The notes under the pieces are model-generated. The model did not search any database. It saw nothing but the letters and a program-made list of their open reading frames with translations, and was not told where the DNA came from. From Simiduia litorea (GTDB lineage Bacteria; Pseudomonadota; Gammaproteobacteria; Pseudomonadales; Cellvibrionaceae), in assembly GCF_042853465.1 (NCBI RefSeq), contig NZ_AP031497.1:806001-870000 (forward strand): 64,000 bases of DNA. The letters are read 5' to 3'. The translations under genes and the position numbers were made by a program. Shown piece after piece: positions 17,328 to 26,861 of the stretch; positions within the stretch are counted from its first letter, which is position 1; every line of letters starts with the position of its first letter.

Positions 17328-18356
17328 CTAAGAAAAATCCCGCTTGCTACTGAGTAAAAGGAACAGAAAAAATGGTGCGCCAATGAGAGCCGTTAGCAGT
17401 CCAACGGGGAGCTCGGCCGGTGCTACCAAGGTTCTGGCGACTAGGTCTGCACAAGCCAGCAGTAGCGCACCCATTAATGCACTGATAGGTAGTAGGCGTC
17501 GGTGGCATGGGCCGCACAGCATTCGGACGAGATGCGGAACAATTAAACCGATAAAGCCGATGATACCCGTGTGAGCAACGCTAATTCCTACGCCTAACGC
17601 GGTCGCTGCGATGAGTTGTCGCTTTAGTTTTTCGACGGAAATTCCCAAATGTTGGGCTTCAGCTTCGCCCAATAATAGTGCGTTTAAAGCTTGGGCGCGC
17701 TGTTGAAAAAACACCATGAGTAGGCTGGTTACGATGGTCAGCGGCCACAGGTTGAAAAGGCTTGCACCGGTTAAGCTCCCCATTTGCCACAGGCTAAGCG
17801 TGCGCAGTTGTTGATCATTTGAGAAGTAAGACAGAAACCCAATTGCAGCACCAGTAAACGCACTGATCGCTACCCCCGCTAATAAAAGGATGAAAACCGA
17901 TGTGCCGAGGCGCGTGTGTGACAAGCGATAAATTAACCAAGTTGTTATTAAGCCACCTAAAAAAGCCGCCGCTGACACCAATCCGAATTGCGCTAGCCCT
18001 GCACCCAGAGTAATAGCGCAAGCCGCGCCGAGGGCCGCGCCAGATGAAACACCAATGATTCCAGGGTCGGCTAAAGGATTACGAAATAGACCCTGCATCA
18101 CCGCGCCGCATTGAGCGAGCAACGCACCGGTGAGAAGCGCCAAGATTAAACGCGGCAACCGCAACTCCAACACGATGGTGGTTTCAAGTGCCGTCAGTTG
18201 CGACCATTGGCTACCCAATAATGCATCCACGACGGAGAGCGCGCCTTGCCATGCGGGCAGGGACATAGCACCAATGGTGATTGACGCTACGAGGCTTGCC
18301 CCGAGTAACAACAATAAACAGGTATATACCGAAATGAGTGGCAGGCGCGAGTACAT
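17328..18356 (-). CDS. hmuU: Heme ABC transporter permease (FecCD family)
   Basis: Inner-membrane permease of 342 residues with about ten hydrophobic segments. FecCD family motifs are visible, including LPRLILALLTGALLAQCGAVMQG near residue 70 and GFIGLIVPHLVRM about residue 270. It partners HmuV (downstream) and HmuT (upstream). Its ATG begins one base after the hmuT stop (TAA-C-ATG), suggesting reinitiation or coupling. Confidence 0.93.
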   Translation of the reverse strand: MYSRLPLISVYTCLLLLLGASLVASITIGAMSLPAWQGALSVVDALLGSQWSQLTALETTIVLELRLPRLILALLTGALLAQCGAVMQGLFRNPLADPGIIGVSSGAALGAACAITLGAGLAQFGLVSAAAFLGGLITTWLIYRLSHTRLGTSVFILLLAGVAISAFTGAAIGFLSYFSNDQQLRTLSLWQMGSLTGASLFNLWPLTIVTSLLMVFFQQRAQALNALLLGEAEAQHLGISVEKLKRQLIAATALGVGISVAHTGIIGFIGLIVPHLVRMLCGPCHRRLLPISALMGALLLACADLVARTLVAPAELPVGLLTALIGAPFFLFLLLSSKRDFS

Positions 18357-18357
18357 G

Positions 18358-19179
18358 TTAGCGGCTCAACAGTGCGTGAATGCGTGCCGCCTCCGAAATG
18401 GCAGCCGGACTTAAGCCTGCCACCAAGGCGCTGGCATTCAGGTGAATGATACGGGCAGATCGACCCGCAGGCGTGAGAGCCAGCGCCGGTTGAGCGTCGA
18501 GTAACGCATTGACGTCATTGGGGTTTTCACTAGCGACAATGAGCGCGGTTGGCGCCAGTGCCAAAAGTGCTTCAGCACTAACTGTTTGATAATTTGCGTA
18601 GCTTGCTACATTGTTCGCGCCGAGTAATTGGATCAATGCATCGCCCGCCGTGTCCGTGCCTGCCATGCGCAATTTACTGGGGTCCATGGCCAAAATAAAA
18701 CCAACTTTCTCAGTGCTCAAAGGTTGAGCTTGGCAGACGGCGAGCATTTTCGTGAGTTCGGTTACCATGCTTTCACCCGCGTCTTTGGCGTTTAGTACAC
18801 CCGCTAGTGTGCGAATATTTTCAATGACTTGGCTAGGGACTCGGGCGTCTGTGAGTTGTATGATGGGGATTTTTGCCGTTGTGAGTGCGTGCATAACCGC
18901 CGCTGGTCCCATGTGCTTACTGCCTACGACAAGGCTGGGCTGCAAACTTAATAAACCTTCGGCAGATAAGTTTCTATGGTAGCCGACTTGAGGTAGCGAT
19001 TGATATTTAACGGGTAGCTGACTGGTCACATCAACGGCAATAATATTATCGCCCTGATTAAGTGCGAGTAATAGTTCTGTGGCAGTAGCGTCGGTGCTAA
19101 TAATGCGCGCGTCTGCAGCAAGTGTTAAGTAGGGGGTTAGACTTAGCAAAAAGTAACTGGTAATTGTTGTAAGACGCAT
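18358..19179 (-). CDS. hmuT: Heme-binding periplasmic protein
   Basis: Substrate-binding component of the heme ABC transporter (273 residues), with a Sec signal peptide (about 1-22, cleavage near LAA). The type III binding-protein fold shows in the N-lobe (ATELLLAL, then PQVGYHRNLSAEGLLSLQPSLVV) with a Tyr/His cluster that likely ligates heme, the long linker helix, and the C-lobe (LLALAPTALIV). Its start is one base after the exbD stop, the same TAA-C-ATG junction as between hmuT and hmuU. Confidence 0.9.
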   Translation of the reverse strand: MRLTTITSYFLLSLTPYLTLAADARIISTDATATELLLALNQGDNIIAVDVTSQLPVKYQSLPQVGYHRNLSAEGLLSLQPSLVVGSKHMGPAAVMHALTTAKIPIIQLTDARVPSQVIENIRTLAGVLNAKDAGESMVTELTKMLAVCQAQPLSTEKVGFILAMDPSKLRMAGTDTAGDALIQLLGANNVASYANYQTVSAEALLALAPTALIVASENPNDVNALLDAQPALALTPAGRSARIIHLNASALVAGLSPAAISEAARIHALLSR

Positions 19180-19180
19180 G

Positions 19181-19597
19181 TTAGTTTTCCGAGTGGTGTT
19201 CGAGCAGGATTTGAGTTTGGGTTATACCGGCCTGGCTTAATAGGCTCATTAATTCCATTAACGGCTGCACTTGTGCATCGCGCGCTGTATTGATAAGTAT
19301 TGAGGCGTTTGGGGCGGCGGCAATATCTCTTTCTAGCGCTGTTTTGAATTCAGTCCACTGGGCGAAAGTTTTATCATTGAGTTGCCACACGGGTACTGTG
19401 GAATTTATACCGACTTGAATGGGTTTGTTAGCAGTTTCACCATTTATTAGTGATTCTGTGCTAGGCAAATCAATGTCTAAATGTTGTAGGCGGGTATTCG
19501 CCGTTAGCAACAGAAACACCACAACGAGAAATACGATATCCAATAATGGCGTCAGTTCCAGTTGTAACTCTGGTTGTGTCCGGTCAATGCTAATCAT
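19181..19597 (-). CDS. exbD: Biopolymer transport protein ExbD
   Basis: Single-pass inner-membrane subunit of the TonB energising complex (138 residues). The one membrane helix (about 14-34) contains Asp20 in PLLDIVFL, the essential proton-path residue of the family. A periplasmic domain follows. It overlaps exbB by 8 bases and is followed at once by hmuT, so a dedicated motor is built into the heme operon. Confidence 0.9.
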   Translation of the reverse strand: MISIDRTQPELQLELTPLLDIVFLVVVFLLLTANTRLQHLDIDLPSTESLINGETANKPIQVGINSTVPVWQLNDKTFAQWTEFKTALERDIAAAPNASILINTARDAQVQPLMELMSLLSQAGITQTQILLEHHSEN

Positions 19598-20192
19598 GTT
19601 TGAAATCCAAAACTAAACCTTGATCACTCAGCTGTTTCCCATTGTGATGTAGGGCAAAGTTTTGCAGTAAGCGATCTGTCCAGGCATGAAGTAAGTGAAA
19701 TCCGGCCAGCGCCGGAAGTGCAATGATGAGACCCGCAGCGGTTGTTTTCATAGCGAGACCTAAACCGCCAGCCAGTAGCGCCGGCTCGATTGGGCCTCGG
19801 TGTTGAGATAGCGCTTGGAACGTCTCCATTAACCCTAGCACTGTACCTAGTAAGCCTAGCAGCGGTGCACAGATCGCAATGATTTGTAGGCATTTTAAGC
19901 CGGATAATAAACGACGTTTTTGCTGACTTAGCCAATGATTAATCAAATCGTCGAGCACGGGATTTCCATTGAATTTGGATAGTTGTGTTTTCTGGGCAAG
20001 GTTGTCTGGGCTGGCATCGAGGGTTTGAGCGTTCAATAATGCTTGGCAGCGATCTTCTAATTGATTGCACAGCTCGCAGCGCGCAAGCACAAAAACGCGC
20101 TCCGTTAGAATGATGATGGTGATAAGCGCACAGACCAATAAGGGCAGCCCCAGCGCACCAAGTAAGGAATAGAGGGGTTCGAAAAAAAACAT
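19590..20192 (-). CDS. exbB: Biopolymer transport protein ExbB (TolQ/MotA family)
   Basis: Inner-membrane stator-type protein of 200 residues with three membrane segments (about 9-31, 100-122 and 140-166). The conserved stretch APLLGLLGTVLGLMETF and the following GLGLAMKTTAAGLIIALPALAG are family signatures. With ExbD it uses the proton gradient to drive TonB. It is separated from the upstream tonB gene by 151 bases, so it may have its own promoter. Confidence 0.9.
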   Translation of the reverse strand: MFFFEPLYSLLGALGLPLLVCALITIIILTERVFVLARCELCNQLEDRCQALLNAQTLDASPDNLAQKTQLSKFNGNPVLDDLINHWLSQQKRRLLSGLKCLQIIAICAPLLGLLGTVLGLMETFQALSQHRGPIEPALLAGGLGLAMKTTAAGLIIALPALAGFHLLHAWTDRLLQNFALHHNGKQLSDQGLVLDFKHD

Positions 20193-20343
20193 AAATAGAA
20201 TACCAGTAAATATAAAAAAGACGCTGGGTTTATTCGCGCCAACACGGGTATGTTCTGTGTGGCGAATGGATGTCTACGTGTATACATCGCAAGATGAAGA
20301 TGAAATTTTTCCTTGCATATAACTTCCCTAATCGAAACATTCA

Positions 20344-21177
20344 TTACTGTAATGCGAATTCAACAGGTATTCGCACGCGACTTGGCTTAGCAATTCCAGC
20401 AATCCGATGCGGTTCGAAATTCCATTCTTTTACGGCGGCAAGTGCAGCTTGATCTAGTGCGGTAAAGCCGGAGCTTTGCAGAAGCGCTAAGGTCGATTGC
20501 CGGCCAAGTGTATCGAGCGTAATTTCTAGCCATACGGTACCGGTTTGTTGGCGTTTTCTCGCGACAGCCGGGTAGCTTGGTGGCGCGGGTGGCGATGAAA
20601 ATACCGGCTCGATAATGACGATAGGTGACGAGTGCTCAGTGGCATTATGTGTGTTGGTTCGCCTCATGCTTGTACCTGCTGTCTGTGCCGGTAGGGCTCT
20701 CGCTGTTGCCGTCAATTCGCGACCAAGCGCCGGTTGTTCTGTGGCTTGCAGTTCTGTGTCTTTACTCGCTAACGCTGGCGGCAGCTCTTTTACGTCTATG
20801 GCGTTATGGTCTGTGGTGCTTGAGCTTGTGAGTGCCTGATCGCCGTTGGGCGCAGGAATCGGCTTTGGCCTGCCTTGTTTCAACGCAGCGATTGATGTCG
20901 CCTTGAGAGGTTTTTCGACAGCGGACGCGGGGCGGCTGCTCTGTTCTGGCGCCTTAGGGTGTTGTGCTGCTTGTGTGTTTTGAGAAACAGAGGTGGCTTG
21001 CGTCTGGATAAAGGTGACGGACAGCGGGAGCGAGCTGGAGACTGCAGCGGGCGCAGGGTATTGCGCATGCGATGCGACCCAGTACAGGCTCGTCCCAATC
21101 AGCGCCAGCCGCCACAGCCACAGGCCTTTCCTGGGTGTTAATGAGATAGGAAATAATAAGAGTTGGATATAACTCAC
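20344..21177 (-). CDS. tonB: TonB energy transducer
   Basis: A 277-residue protein with an N-terminal signal-anchor helix (about 20-36), a long Pro/Ala/Ser-rich linker across the periplasm and a C-terminal TonB domain (about 195-277). Diagnostic features of the domain are PPSYPAVARKRQQTGTV, the LDTLGR turn, the SSGF..LDQAAL helix and the WNFEPHRI strand. It couples ExbBD to outer-membrane receptors, most likely the divergent heme receptor. The start is GTG at 21177. Transcription probably begins in the Fur-box region at 21178-21345. Confidence 0.88.
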   Translation of the reverse strand: MSYIQLLLFPISLTPRKGLWLWRLALIGTSLYWVASHAQYPAPAAVSSSLPLSVTFIQTQATSVSQNTQAAQHPKAPEQSSRPASAVEKPLKATSIAALKQGRPKPIPAPNGDQALTSSSTTDHNAIDVKELPPALASKDTELQATEQPALGRELTATARALPAQTAGTSMRRTNTHNATEHSSPIVIIEPVFSSPPAPPSYPAVARKRQQTGTVWLEITLDTLGRQSTLALLQSSGFTALDQAALAAVKEWNFEPHRIAGIAKPSRVRIPVEFALQ

Positions 21178-21251
21178 AGGTGCCCCAAGGGTTGCTGTAT
21201 TCGAGTGTGTCTAAGGCATGGTGACTAGATTACACGTCAGCTAATCTAAAT

Positions 21252-21270
21252 GCAAATGATAATGACTCGT
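21252..21270. promoter_or_regulatory. Fur box between tonB and the heme receptor gene
   Basis: The 19 bases from 21252 match the classic Fur consensus (GATAATGATAATCATTATC) at 12 positions by eye, including the core AAATGATAAT. It lies between the divergent tonB and heme-receptor starts, so iron-loaded Fur could silence both arms of the heme locus. Confidence 0.6.
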
Positions 21271-21345
21271 ATTTACATGGTGTGATTTTCATCGTAGAGT
21301 AGGCGTCTCAATTAATTCGCCTGTTTATCCGATGGAGCTGTTCCG

Positions 21346-23385
21346 ATGAGTGCCAATCAATCCAACCCCCACCCGCTGCCTCTGCGTACTGTAACGCTTG
21401 CGCTTGCTATCGCTGCTGTCACACCGATGCAAAGTGCGGCTGAAGAAGCGGAGGTGTTTAAACTTAAATCGGTGTTGGTTAGCGCGAGCCGTATGGCGCA
21501 GGAGAGCGATAAAGTAGACCGAAGTTTGACCATAATTGGTCGCGATGAGTTAGTCCAAATGCAGCCGGTATCTATTGCTGAGGCGTTAAAAGCCGAACCG
21601 AATGTAGATGTTGCGGGAGGACCCAGAGCCTATAACCAATCGGTCAATATTCGTGGCTTGGAGGGCAACAAAGTTTTACAAACTATCGATGGTGTACAGC
21701 AACGATTTGAATCTGGGCACAGGCCCAGTTACTTTTTGGACCCTATTCTGATTTCACAAATTGAGGTGGTAAAAGGACCTACATCCAGTTTATGGGGCTC
21801 GGGAGCACTGGGCGGCGTGGTGGCGTCAAATACCATTAGCGCGAGTGATCTTTTGGCGCCCACTGACAATTTGGGCGGCATCATAAAAACCGGCTATACC
21901 GACAATAGCGAGCAGAGCACAACTACATTGGCGGTTGGCGGGCGCACAGATACAGTGGATATGCTGTTAAGCGGTTACTACCGGGATGGCGATAATGTGG
22001 TGATGGGTAACGGCGATGAATTGGCTGGATCGTCCACTCGCGATCAGGGCGTATTGATTAAAGCAGATTGGACGGTTAGCGAAACCCAGCAACTAGCACT
22101 CAATGTTCGACGAGCAGAAACCGTCGGTCAAGTACCAACAAACGGTAGCGCTAACAGCAATGGTAGCAGTAATTTCGATATTAACCGGGACCAGAGAGTT
22201 CAGTCAGGGCAAATTGATTATTATCTGAATACTGCCTCGCCGTTGCTGAATGCCCACGCGGTAGCTTATGTTAAAGACGTGACGATGGATGAGTCTCGGG
22301 TTTCGGATAATCGTACCGACAGCACCCAAAGCCAGACGGTTGGGTTAAATATTTCTAACGTTTCGGAGCTGTCCGGAATACGTTTATTGTACGGTGTTGA
22401 CGGGTACATCGAATCCTTTGATGCAACGCGAGAAGGTGCGAATCGCCCGACACCGCCAGAGGCTGAAACCGAAGCGTATGGCGCCTTTTTACAGATGACC
22501 TTGCCCTTGGCTCAACGCTGGCACGCGGAGATGGGTCTACGCTATGACGATTTTTCGACGCGAGCGGACAATCTCAACCAGTCGCGCAGCGACAACGCCA
22601 CCTCGCCCTCTGCGGGTATTTTTTGGCAAACCAAAGACTGGTTACAAATAGGCTTGCGCCACGACCAAGCGTTTAGAGCGCCCTCCTCAGAAGAGATGTA
22701 CTCCAGCGGTTACCACTTTTGTATGTTCCCTGGTTTCTGTAATGCCTTTGTGCCCAATCCGGATTTAATCGCCGAGACGGCGGCAAATACTGAAGCGCTG
22801 GCAAAACTTGCGTTCGACAATGTCTGGGGGCAAGACGCCCTCCGCATTAACGCGTCGGTATTTGAAAACAACATTGATAATTTTATTGAGCAGATTGTTA
22901 CCAGTCCGAGTTTCGCGCCAGTCATGAATCCAGGCTATACCACCTGGGTAAATGTGGACAAGGCCACGATTAGTGGTTTTGAAATAGCAGCTAATTACCA
23001 ACAGGCGCAATGGCAGTTACAGGCGAGCTATGGTCAAAGTCGTGGCCGGGATGATAATTCGGGCGCCGATTTAACCGGTATTGCGGCCGACAAGTTGAGT
23101 TTGGATGGCAGTTATCAATTTTTTGAGGCCCAATTCACCCTGGGTGCGCGATTAATTCACGCCAAAGAACAAAATAGAACAGATGACAAAAGTGGCGCTG
23201 AGCCAGCACGCTATGCGGCTTATACCGTTGGGGATCTCTACGCGCGTTGGCAGCCGAGCAGCCTACCAAAACTGCAGATGGATCTAACCTTAAAAAATAT
23301 CGGCGATATTTACTACCGCAGTGCTTGGTCAGAGTTATACGAACAAGGCCGAGCCGCTAGCGTAAGCGCTCATTATGTATTTTAA
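21346..23385 (+). CDS. TonB-dependent heme/hemoglobin outer-membrane receptor
   Basis: Outer-membrane gated barrel of 679 residues. A signal peptide (about 1-31) is followed by a TonB box-like LKSVLVSASR, a plug domain (about 55-170) with SVNIRGLEGNKVLQTIDG, and a 22-strand barrel ending in the aromatic residue Phe. The heme-receptor signature is visible: FRAP box at 443-446, His457 between the boxes, and an NPDL box at 471-474, as in HmuR/ShuA-type proteins. It is followed immediately by hutX and hutZ and faces tonB across a Fur box, so heme is the expected cargo. Confidence 0.9.
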   Translation: MSANQSNPHPLPLRTVTLALAIAAVTPMQSAAEEAEVFKLKSVLVSASRMAQESDKVDRSLTIIGRDELVQMQPVSIAEALKAEPNVDVAGGPRAYNQSVNIRGLEGNKVLQTIDGVQQRFESGHRPSYFLDPILISQIEVVKGPTSSLWGSGALGGVVASNTISASDLLAPTDNLGGIIKTGYTDNSEQSTTTLAVGGRTDTVDMLLSGYYRDGDNVVMGNGDELAGSSTRDQGVLIKADWTVSETQQLALNVRRAETVGQVPTNGSANSNGSSNFDINRDQRVQSGQIDYYLNTASPLLNAHAVAYVKDVTMDESRVSDNRTDSTQSQTVGLNISNVSELSGIRLLYGVDGYIESFDATREGANRPTPPEAETEAYGAFLQMTLPLAQRWHAEMGLRYDDFSTRADNLNQSRSDNATSPSAGIFWQTKDWLQIGLRHDQAFRAPSSEEMYSSGYHFCMFPGFCNAFVPNPDLIAETAANTEALAKLAFDNVWGQDALRINASVFENNIDNFIEQIVTSPSFAPVMNPGYTTWVNVDKATISGFEIAANYQQAQWQLQASYGQSRGRDDNSGADLTGIAADKLSLDGSYQFFEAQFTLGARLIHAKEQNRTDDKSGAEPARYAAYTVGDLYARWQPSSLPKLQMDLTLKNIGDIYYRSAWSELYEQGRAASVSAHYVF

Positions 23386-23395
23386 GGAGCCGTCT

Positions 23396-23797
23396 ATGAA
23401 TGCTGAAATTGCGACCACGGCAGATGTTTTACCTGGTCATTTCGCCCGTGCGCTATTGGATAATTTAACAAGTTGGGGTGCCGTGACCACTATCGTCGTA
23501 CAAGCCGGTTGTGTGTTCGAATTCAAAGGCAACTTCCCAAAAGGGCAGTTAGGGAATGGATACTGGAACCTTGATGGTCCAGTTCCTGGGTTTCATGGCC
23601 ACATTAATTTGGCTGTCATTGATCACGTGGCCTTTCAAGACAGGCCGCATCAAGGACGTCAGGCGTTGGCATTGGTCTTTGTTGATAAAAAAGCACAAAC
23701 AATTTTTAAGGTGTTTTTAGGCCGTGACCACACTGGTGCATTAGATGCATCACAGGTGGAAAAATTTAGAAATTTACAAAGAGTTTTAGCACTATGA
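23396..23797 (+). CDS. hutX: Heme utilisation cytosolic carrier protein HutX
   Basis: Cytosolic heme-binding protein of the ChuX/HutX family (133 residues), thought to receive imported heme and hand it to HutZ. The family core is visible (LLDNLTSWGAVTTIVVQAGCVFEFKG and the GYWNLDGPVPGFHGHINL stretch). I use ATG 23396, which has AAGGAG upstream, rather than ATG 23375, which lies inside the receptor gene. The stop overlaps the hutZ start. Confidence 0.88.
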   Translation: MNAEIATTADVLPGHFARALLDNLTSWGAVTTIVVQAGCVFEFKGNFPKGQLGNGYWNLDGPVPGFHGHINLAVIDHVAFQDRPHQGRQALALVFVDKKAQTIFKVFLGRDHTGALDASQVEKFRNLQRVLAL

Positions 23798-24318
23798 AAA
23801 ATGTAAAATTAGAAGCCAAGCTGTCCGATGAAGTTATGGCTTTCATAGCGTGTCGTAAGAGCTTGCATTTGGCAAGCGTTGACCAGGCGGGTGAACCCTA
23901 CGCGTCCTACGCACCCTTCGCCATCGGAGATAACTGCCTGTATATATTGATTAGTGATATTGCAGTGCACGCGGTAAATCTTCGTTTAAACCCGATTGCC
24001 TCGGTGCTAATTGTTGAAGATGAAGATAGTGCAGGTGAATTATTTGCGCGCATTCGCGTTAATTACAAAGTAAGTGCACAATTGTTGGCGGTTGATACAC
24101 CAGAGTGGACGGCAGGTATTGATTCGCTAGTTGCACGGCATGGTAGTCGTAGTCAATCGTTGAGTGAGCTGGCTGATTTTAAACTGTTTAAACTGGTGCC
24201 TAAGAGTGGACGCTATGTTAAAGGTTTTGGTCGTGCCTATCAGTTGGCGGGAGAGTCTTTAGCGGGCGAGAGTATTGATCATTTGCAGGACGGGCACCAA
24301 AAGCGCGATGTTGCCTAA
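23794..24318 (+). CDS. hutZ: Heme utilisation protein HutZ/HugZ family
   Basis: FMN-binding split-barrel protein related to pyridoxamine phosphate oxidase (174 residues). In Vibrio, HutZ binds and degrades heme to release iron. The N-terminal strand pattern (SLHLASVDQAGEPYASYAPFA) and the C-terminal KSGRYVKGFGRAYQL are characteristic, with a His-containing tail (DHLQDGHQK) where the heme ligand lies in relatives. ATGA overlap with hutX shows coupling. It completes the pathway of uptake, carriage and breakdown. Confidence 0.88.
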   Translation: MKNVKLEAKLSDEVMAFIACRKSLHLASVDQAGEPYASYAPFAIGDNCLYILISDIAVHAVNLRLNPIASVLIVEDEDSAGELFARIRVNYKVSAQLLAVDTPEWTAGIDSLVARHGSRSQSLSELADFKLFKLVPKSGRYVKGFGRAYQLAGESLAGESIDHLQDGHQKRDVA

Positions 24319-24446
24319 TCTATAGTTGTCAGTTGCAGAAAAACGCTGATGACTATCGTTAGGTATTCTCTGGATCTAGCCGTTGAATTGCGAAATCAGG
24401 AAAACAGCGGCACTGACCTTGGGAAGTGTTGCTGTTCGACCAGCGT

Positions 24447-24472
24447 AAAAAAGCCGCCATCGTGATGGCGGC
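24447..24472 (-). terminator. Intrinsic terminator of the downstream TonB-receptor gene
   Basis: An 8-bp GC-rich stem (24453-24460 with 24465-24472) with a 4-base loop, followed on the minus strand by six Ts (24452-24447). The orientation fits the minus-strand receptor ending at 24575. The stem may also stop the convergent hutZ transcript. Confidence 0.82.
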
Positions 24473-24574
24473 AACTGCATAGTGACTTAGCTATGCATGG
24501 CAGGAATCAAACCGTATTCCTACCGAGAGAGCCGACTGCCGAAGCAACCGGTAAAACATGAAACGAGTATTTGT

Positions 24575-26815
24575 CTAGAAGTTATAGGTCAAGTCAACGC
24601 CGTAGGTTCGACCCTTGCTAAGAGGCGCGAAACTTCCGCCTAGAGGAACGGGACCCAAAACGGCTGGTAGTTGCGTGTCCCCGCCGTGATTGACGCTGTT
24701 GAGAAGGTTGTTGGCGTACAAACCGAGCACCCAGTGTTCATCATTACTGTGAAAGTCTACGCCCGCATTGAGAATTTCTTGCTTATTGATCGTGCCGAGA
24801 TTGTTATCGGTATAGGCAGACGCATCGCGAAAGCCAAAGCTAAGTCTGGATGACATGTAGCCCCAACTGCCCAAGCCTAAATCGTGATTGATACCAACGC
24901 TATAAGTCAGCTTTGCGGCCCTGGGTAAATCTAACGACTTATCTGCGTCGTCAATAACACCGTCGCCGTTTAAATCGTAAAATAGTTTATCGTAACCGGC
25001 GTCTGTTAACCCCACCGATGCATTCAACACAAAACTTTCAGTCAGTGCATAGGTGCCGTCGAGCTCCATGCCCATTATTGTTGCATCTGCGGTATTTCTT
25101 ATAACTTGAACGACACCAGCGAACGGATCTGACAAGTTAATCTCTCTTTGCATATCGGTAATTCGATTGTAGAAGACTGCGCCATTGATGCGCAGTTTAT
25201 TATCTTGATCTGATTTGAATCCAATTTCGAAACTATCGACAGTTTCTGCATCGAAGGGACCCGGGGCTTCGGTAATCGAAGTGTTTCGCAAATTGTAGCC
25301 GCCCGAACGCTGGCCACGGGTTAGGCTCGTATAAACCATGGTGTCGGCGGATAGGAAGTAGGTTAGCCCTACCTTGGGCGAAAAATTGGACCAAGATTCA
25401 TCATCGACAAAATCTAACGTGCAGGTATTTTCTAGCACACTGCAGGGGTTGTTGCTGTTGAGTGTAAGTGTTGCGATTTCCGCTTCCTTTTTTTCCTCAG
25501 TGTAGCGACCGCCCAGAGTCAGCATGAGGCTTTCGGTGAGGGAGTAATCTGCGGCAAGAAATATCGCAGCTGTATCTACCGTGTAGTTGCCTCCACCGTC
25601 GAGTGTGCTGGCGCCGTTTAGGTAGCTTCGGGTCTCCTGATAGTTCAGTTCATTGGTGAAGTAATAGATGCCCGTGGTTACATCCAGGTCCTCGGTTACC
25701 TGAGCGTTGTAGCGCAATTCATTGCTAAATTGTTCGGCATCGAGCGCTGCATCTGAGTGAAACAAACTCAGAGGCGATGCGTCGATGTCTCCTCGAGAAG
25801 GCGCAGAGGACTGGCGCCAACCGGCGATATTAGTCAGCGTGCCGATGCCGATTTCCCAATTAATCTCGAGACTTGCCAAATCTGAGTCGACTAAATAGAA
25901 GCCCTCTTCATTGACGGAGAAATCGTGTTCGTCGCGGTCGAAGTTATCCCAAGCGCCATCCACACCGCTGCCGTTTGTGTGACTTTGCGCCGCGGGCCCG
26001 CTAGCATCCTGTTCATAGTGTTCATACCGCAGTGTTGCATCGAGCTGCTCACTAGGTTCCCATGCGAGAACCACGCGGGCCATTTTTGTTTCAGAGCCAC
26101 CAAAAGCTTCATCGTTATAGCTGTTTTTAAACCAACCTTGATCGTCGTTGTAGTAAGCAACCAGCTTTCCTGCAAGGGACTCTGTGATTCCACCGCTAAC
26201 GCTCGCCATGAGATAGGAATTTGGTTTTTCCCCGCCACCCTCTACGGCTGTGCGAATCGTTGCTTCTGTTTCTTGGGTTGGCTTTTTTGTATTAATGAGT
26301 ACCGCACCACCGGTGACGTTGCGGCCGAATAAAATACCCTGAGGGCCACGCAATATTTCGATGCTGGCTAGATCAAAGGTATCGAAAATAATGCCGTTAT
26401 TAACCCCCATGTAAACACCGTCGACAAAAATACCAACGGTTGGGTCAATAGAGGGAATTGAGCTGTTAATACCTAAGCCGCGGATAGAAAAGTTTGCGGT
26501 GCCCTTTGTTGTGCCAGCGTCGTCCATGGCGACATTGGGCAGGCCCACGGATAGGTTAGTTAGGTTTCGAACTTTGAGCGCTTGTAATTGTTGCTCGCCG
26601 ACGGCCGTTACAGAAAGCGGAGCATCTTGTGCGCTTTCTGCTTTCTTGCGCGCGGTGACGACTATCTCTTCGAGTAGCGTTGAGCTAGCAGTGCGGACTT
26701 TTTCTTGGGCGACCGCCACAGACGAATACCCTGCTGCGAGACAAATTCCTAGGGCGATGTTCTTTAACGGAAATTTTCGGGTGGGGGATAGATTATGCTC
26801 TTTCATTGATTTCAT
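24575..26815 (-). CDS. TonB-dependent outer-membrane receptor (OMR family)
   Basis: Outer-membrane receptor of about 746 residues. It has a signal peptide ending near VAVAQ, a TonB box-like EEIVVTARK, a plug domain containing FSIRGLGINSS and LASIEILRGPQG, and a barrel ending in TYNF. It belongs to the large group common in sphingomonads and marine gammas that imports varied organic molecules as well as iron complexes. No heme or siderophore signature is seen. The start is taken at ATG 26815, with GGAGAG upstream; an in-frame TTG at 26830 precedes it. Its divergence from an AraC regulator next to HMG-CoA reductase and acyl-CoA genes suggests uptake of a hydrophobic carbon source, an inference. 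Confidence 0.87.
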   Translation of the reverse strand: MKSMKEHNLSPTRKFPLKNIALGICLAAGYSSVAVAQEKVRTASSTLLEEIVVTARKKAESAQDAPLSVTAVGEQQLQALKVRNLTNLSVGLPNVAMDDAGTTKGTANFSIRGLGINSSIPSIDPTVGIFVDGVYMGVNNGIIFDTFDLASIEILRGPQGILFGRNVTGGAVLINTKKPTQETEATIRTAVEGGGEKPNSYLMASVSGGITESLAGKLVAYYNDDQGWFKNSYNDEAFGGSETKMARVVLAWEPSEQLDATLRYEHYEQDASGPAAQSHTNGSGVDGAWDNFDRDEHDFSVNEEGFYLVDSDLASLEINWEIGIGTLTNIAGWRQSSAPSRGDIDASPLSLFHSDAALDAEQFSNELRYNAQVTEDLDVTTGIYYFTNELNYQETRSYLNGASTLDGGGNYTVDTAAIFLAADYSLTESLMLTLGGRYTEEKKEAEIATLTLNSNNPCSVLENTCTLDFVDDESWSNFSPKVGLTYFLSADTMVYTSLTRGQRSGGYNLRNTSITEAPGPFDAETVDSFEIGFKSDQDNKLRINGAVFYNRITDMQREINLSDPFAGVVQVIRNTADATIMGMELDGTYALTESFVLNASVGLTDAGYDKLFYDLNGDGVIDDADKSLDLPRAAKLTYSVGINHDLGLGSWGYMSSRLSFGFRDASAYTDNNLGTINKQEILNAGVDFHSNDEHWVLGLYANNLLNSVNHGGDTQLPAVLGPVPLGGSFAPLSKGRTYGVDLTYNF

Positions 26816-26861
26816 TATTGTGCTCTCCAATGGGGTGCAATTTTTAGTGTTGTAAAGCCCC

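Noticed and set aside
24575..26815. Reading the second TonB receptor as another heme or siderophore receptor
   Set aside because: It lacks the FRAP/NPDL heme boxes and has no iron-transport neighbour or Fur box; context points to an organic substrate.
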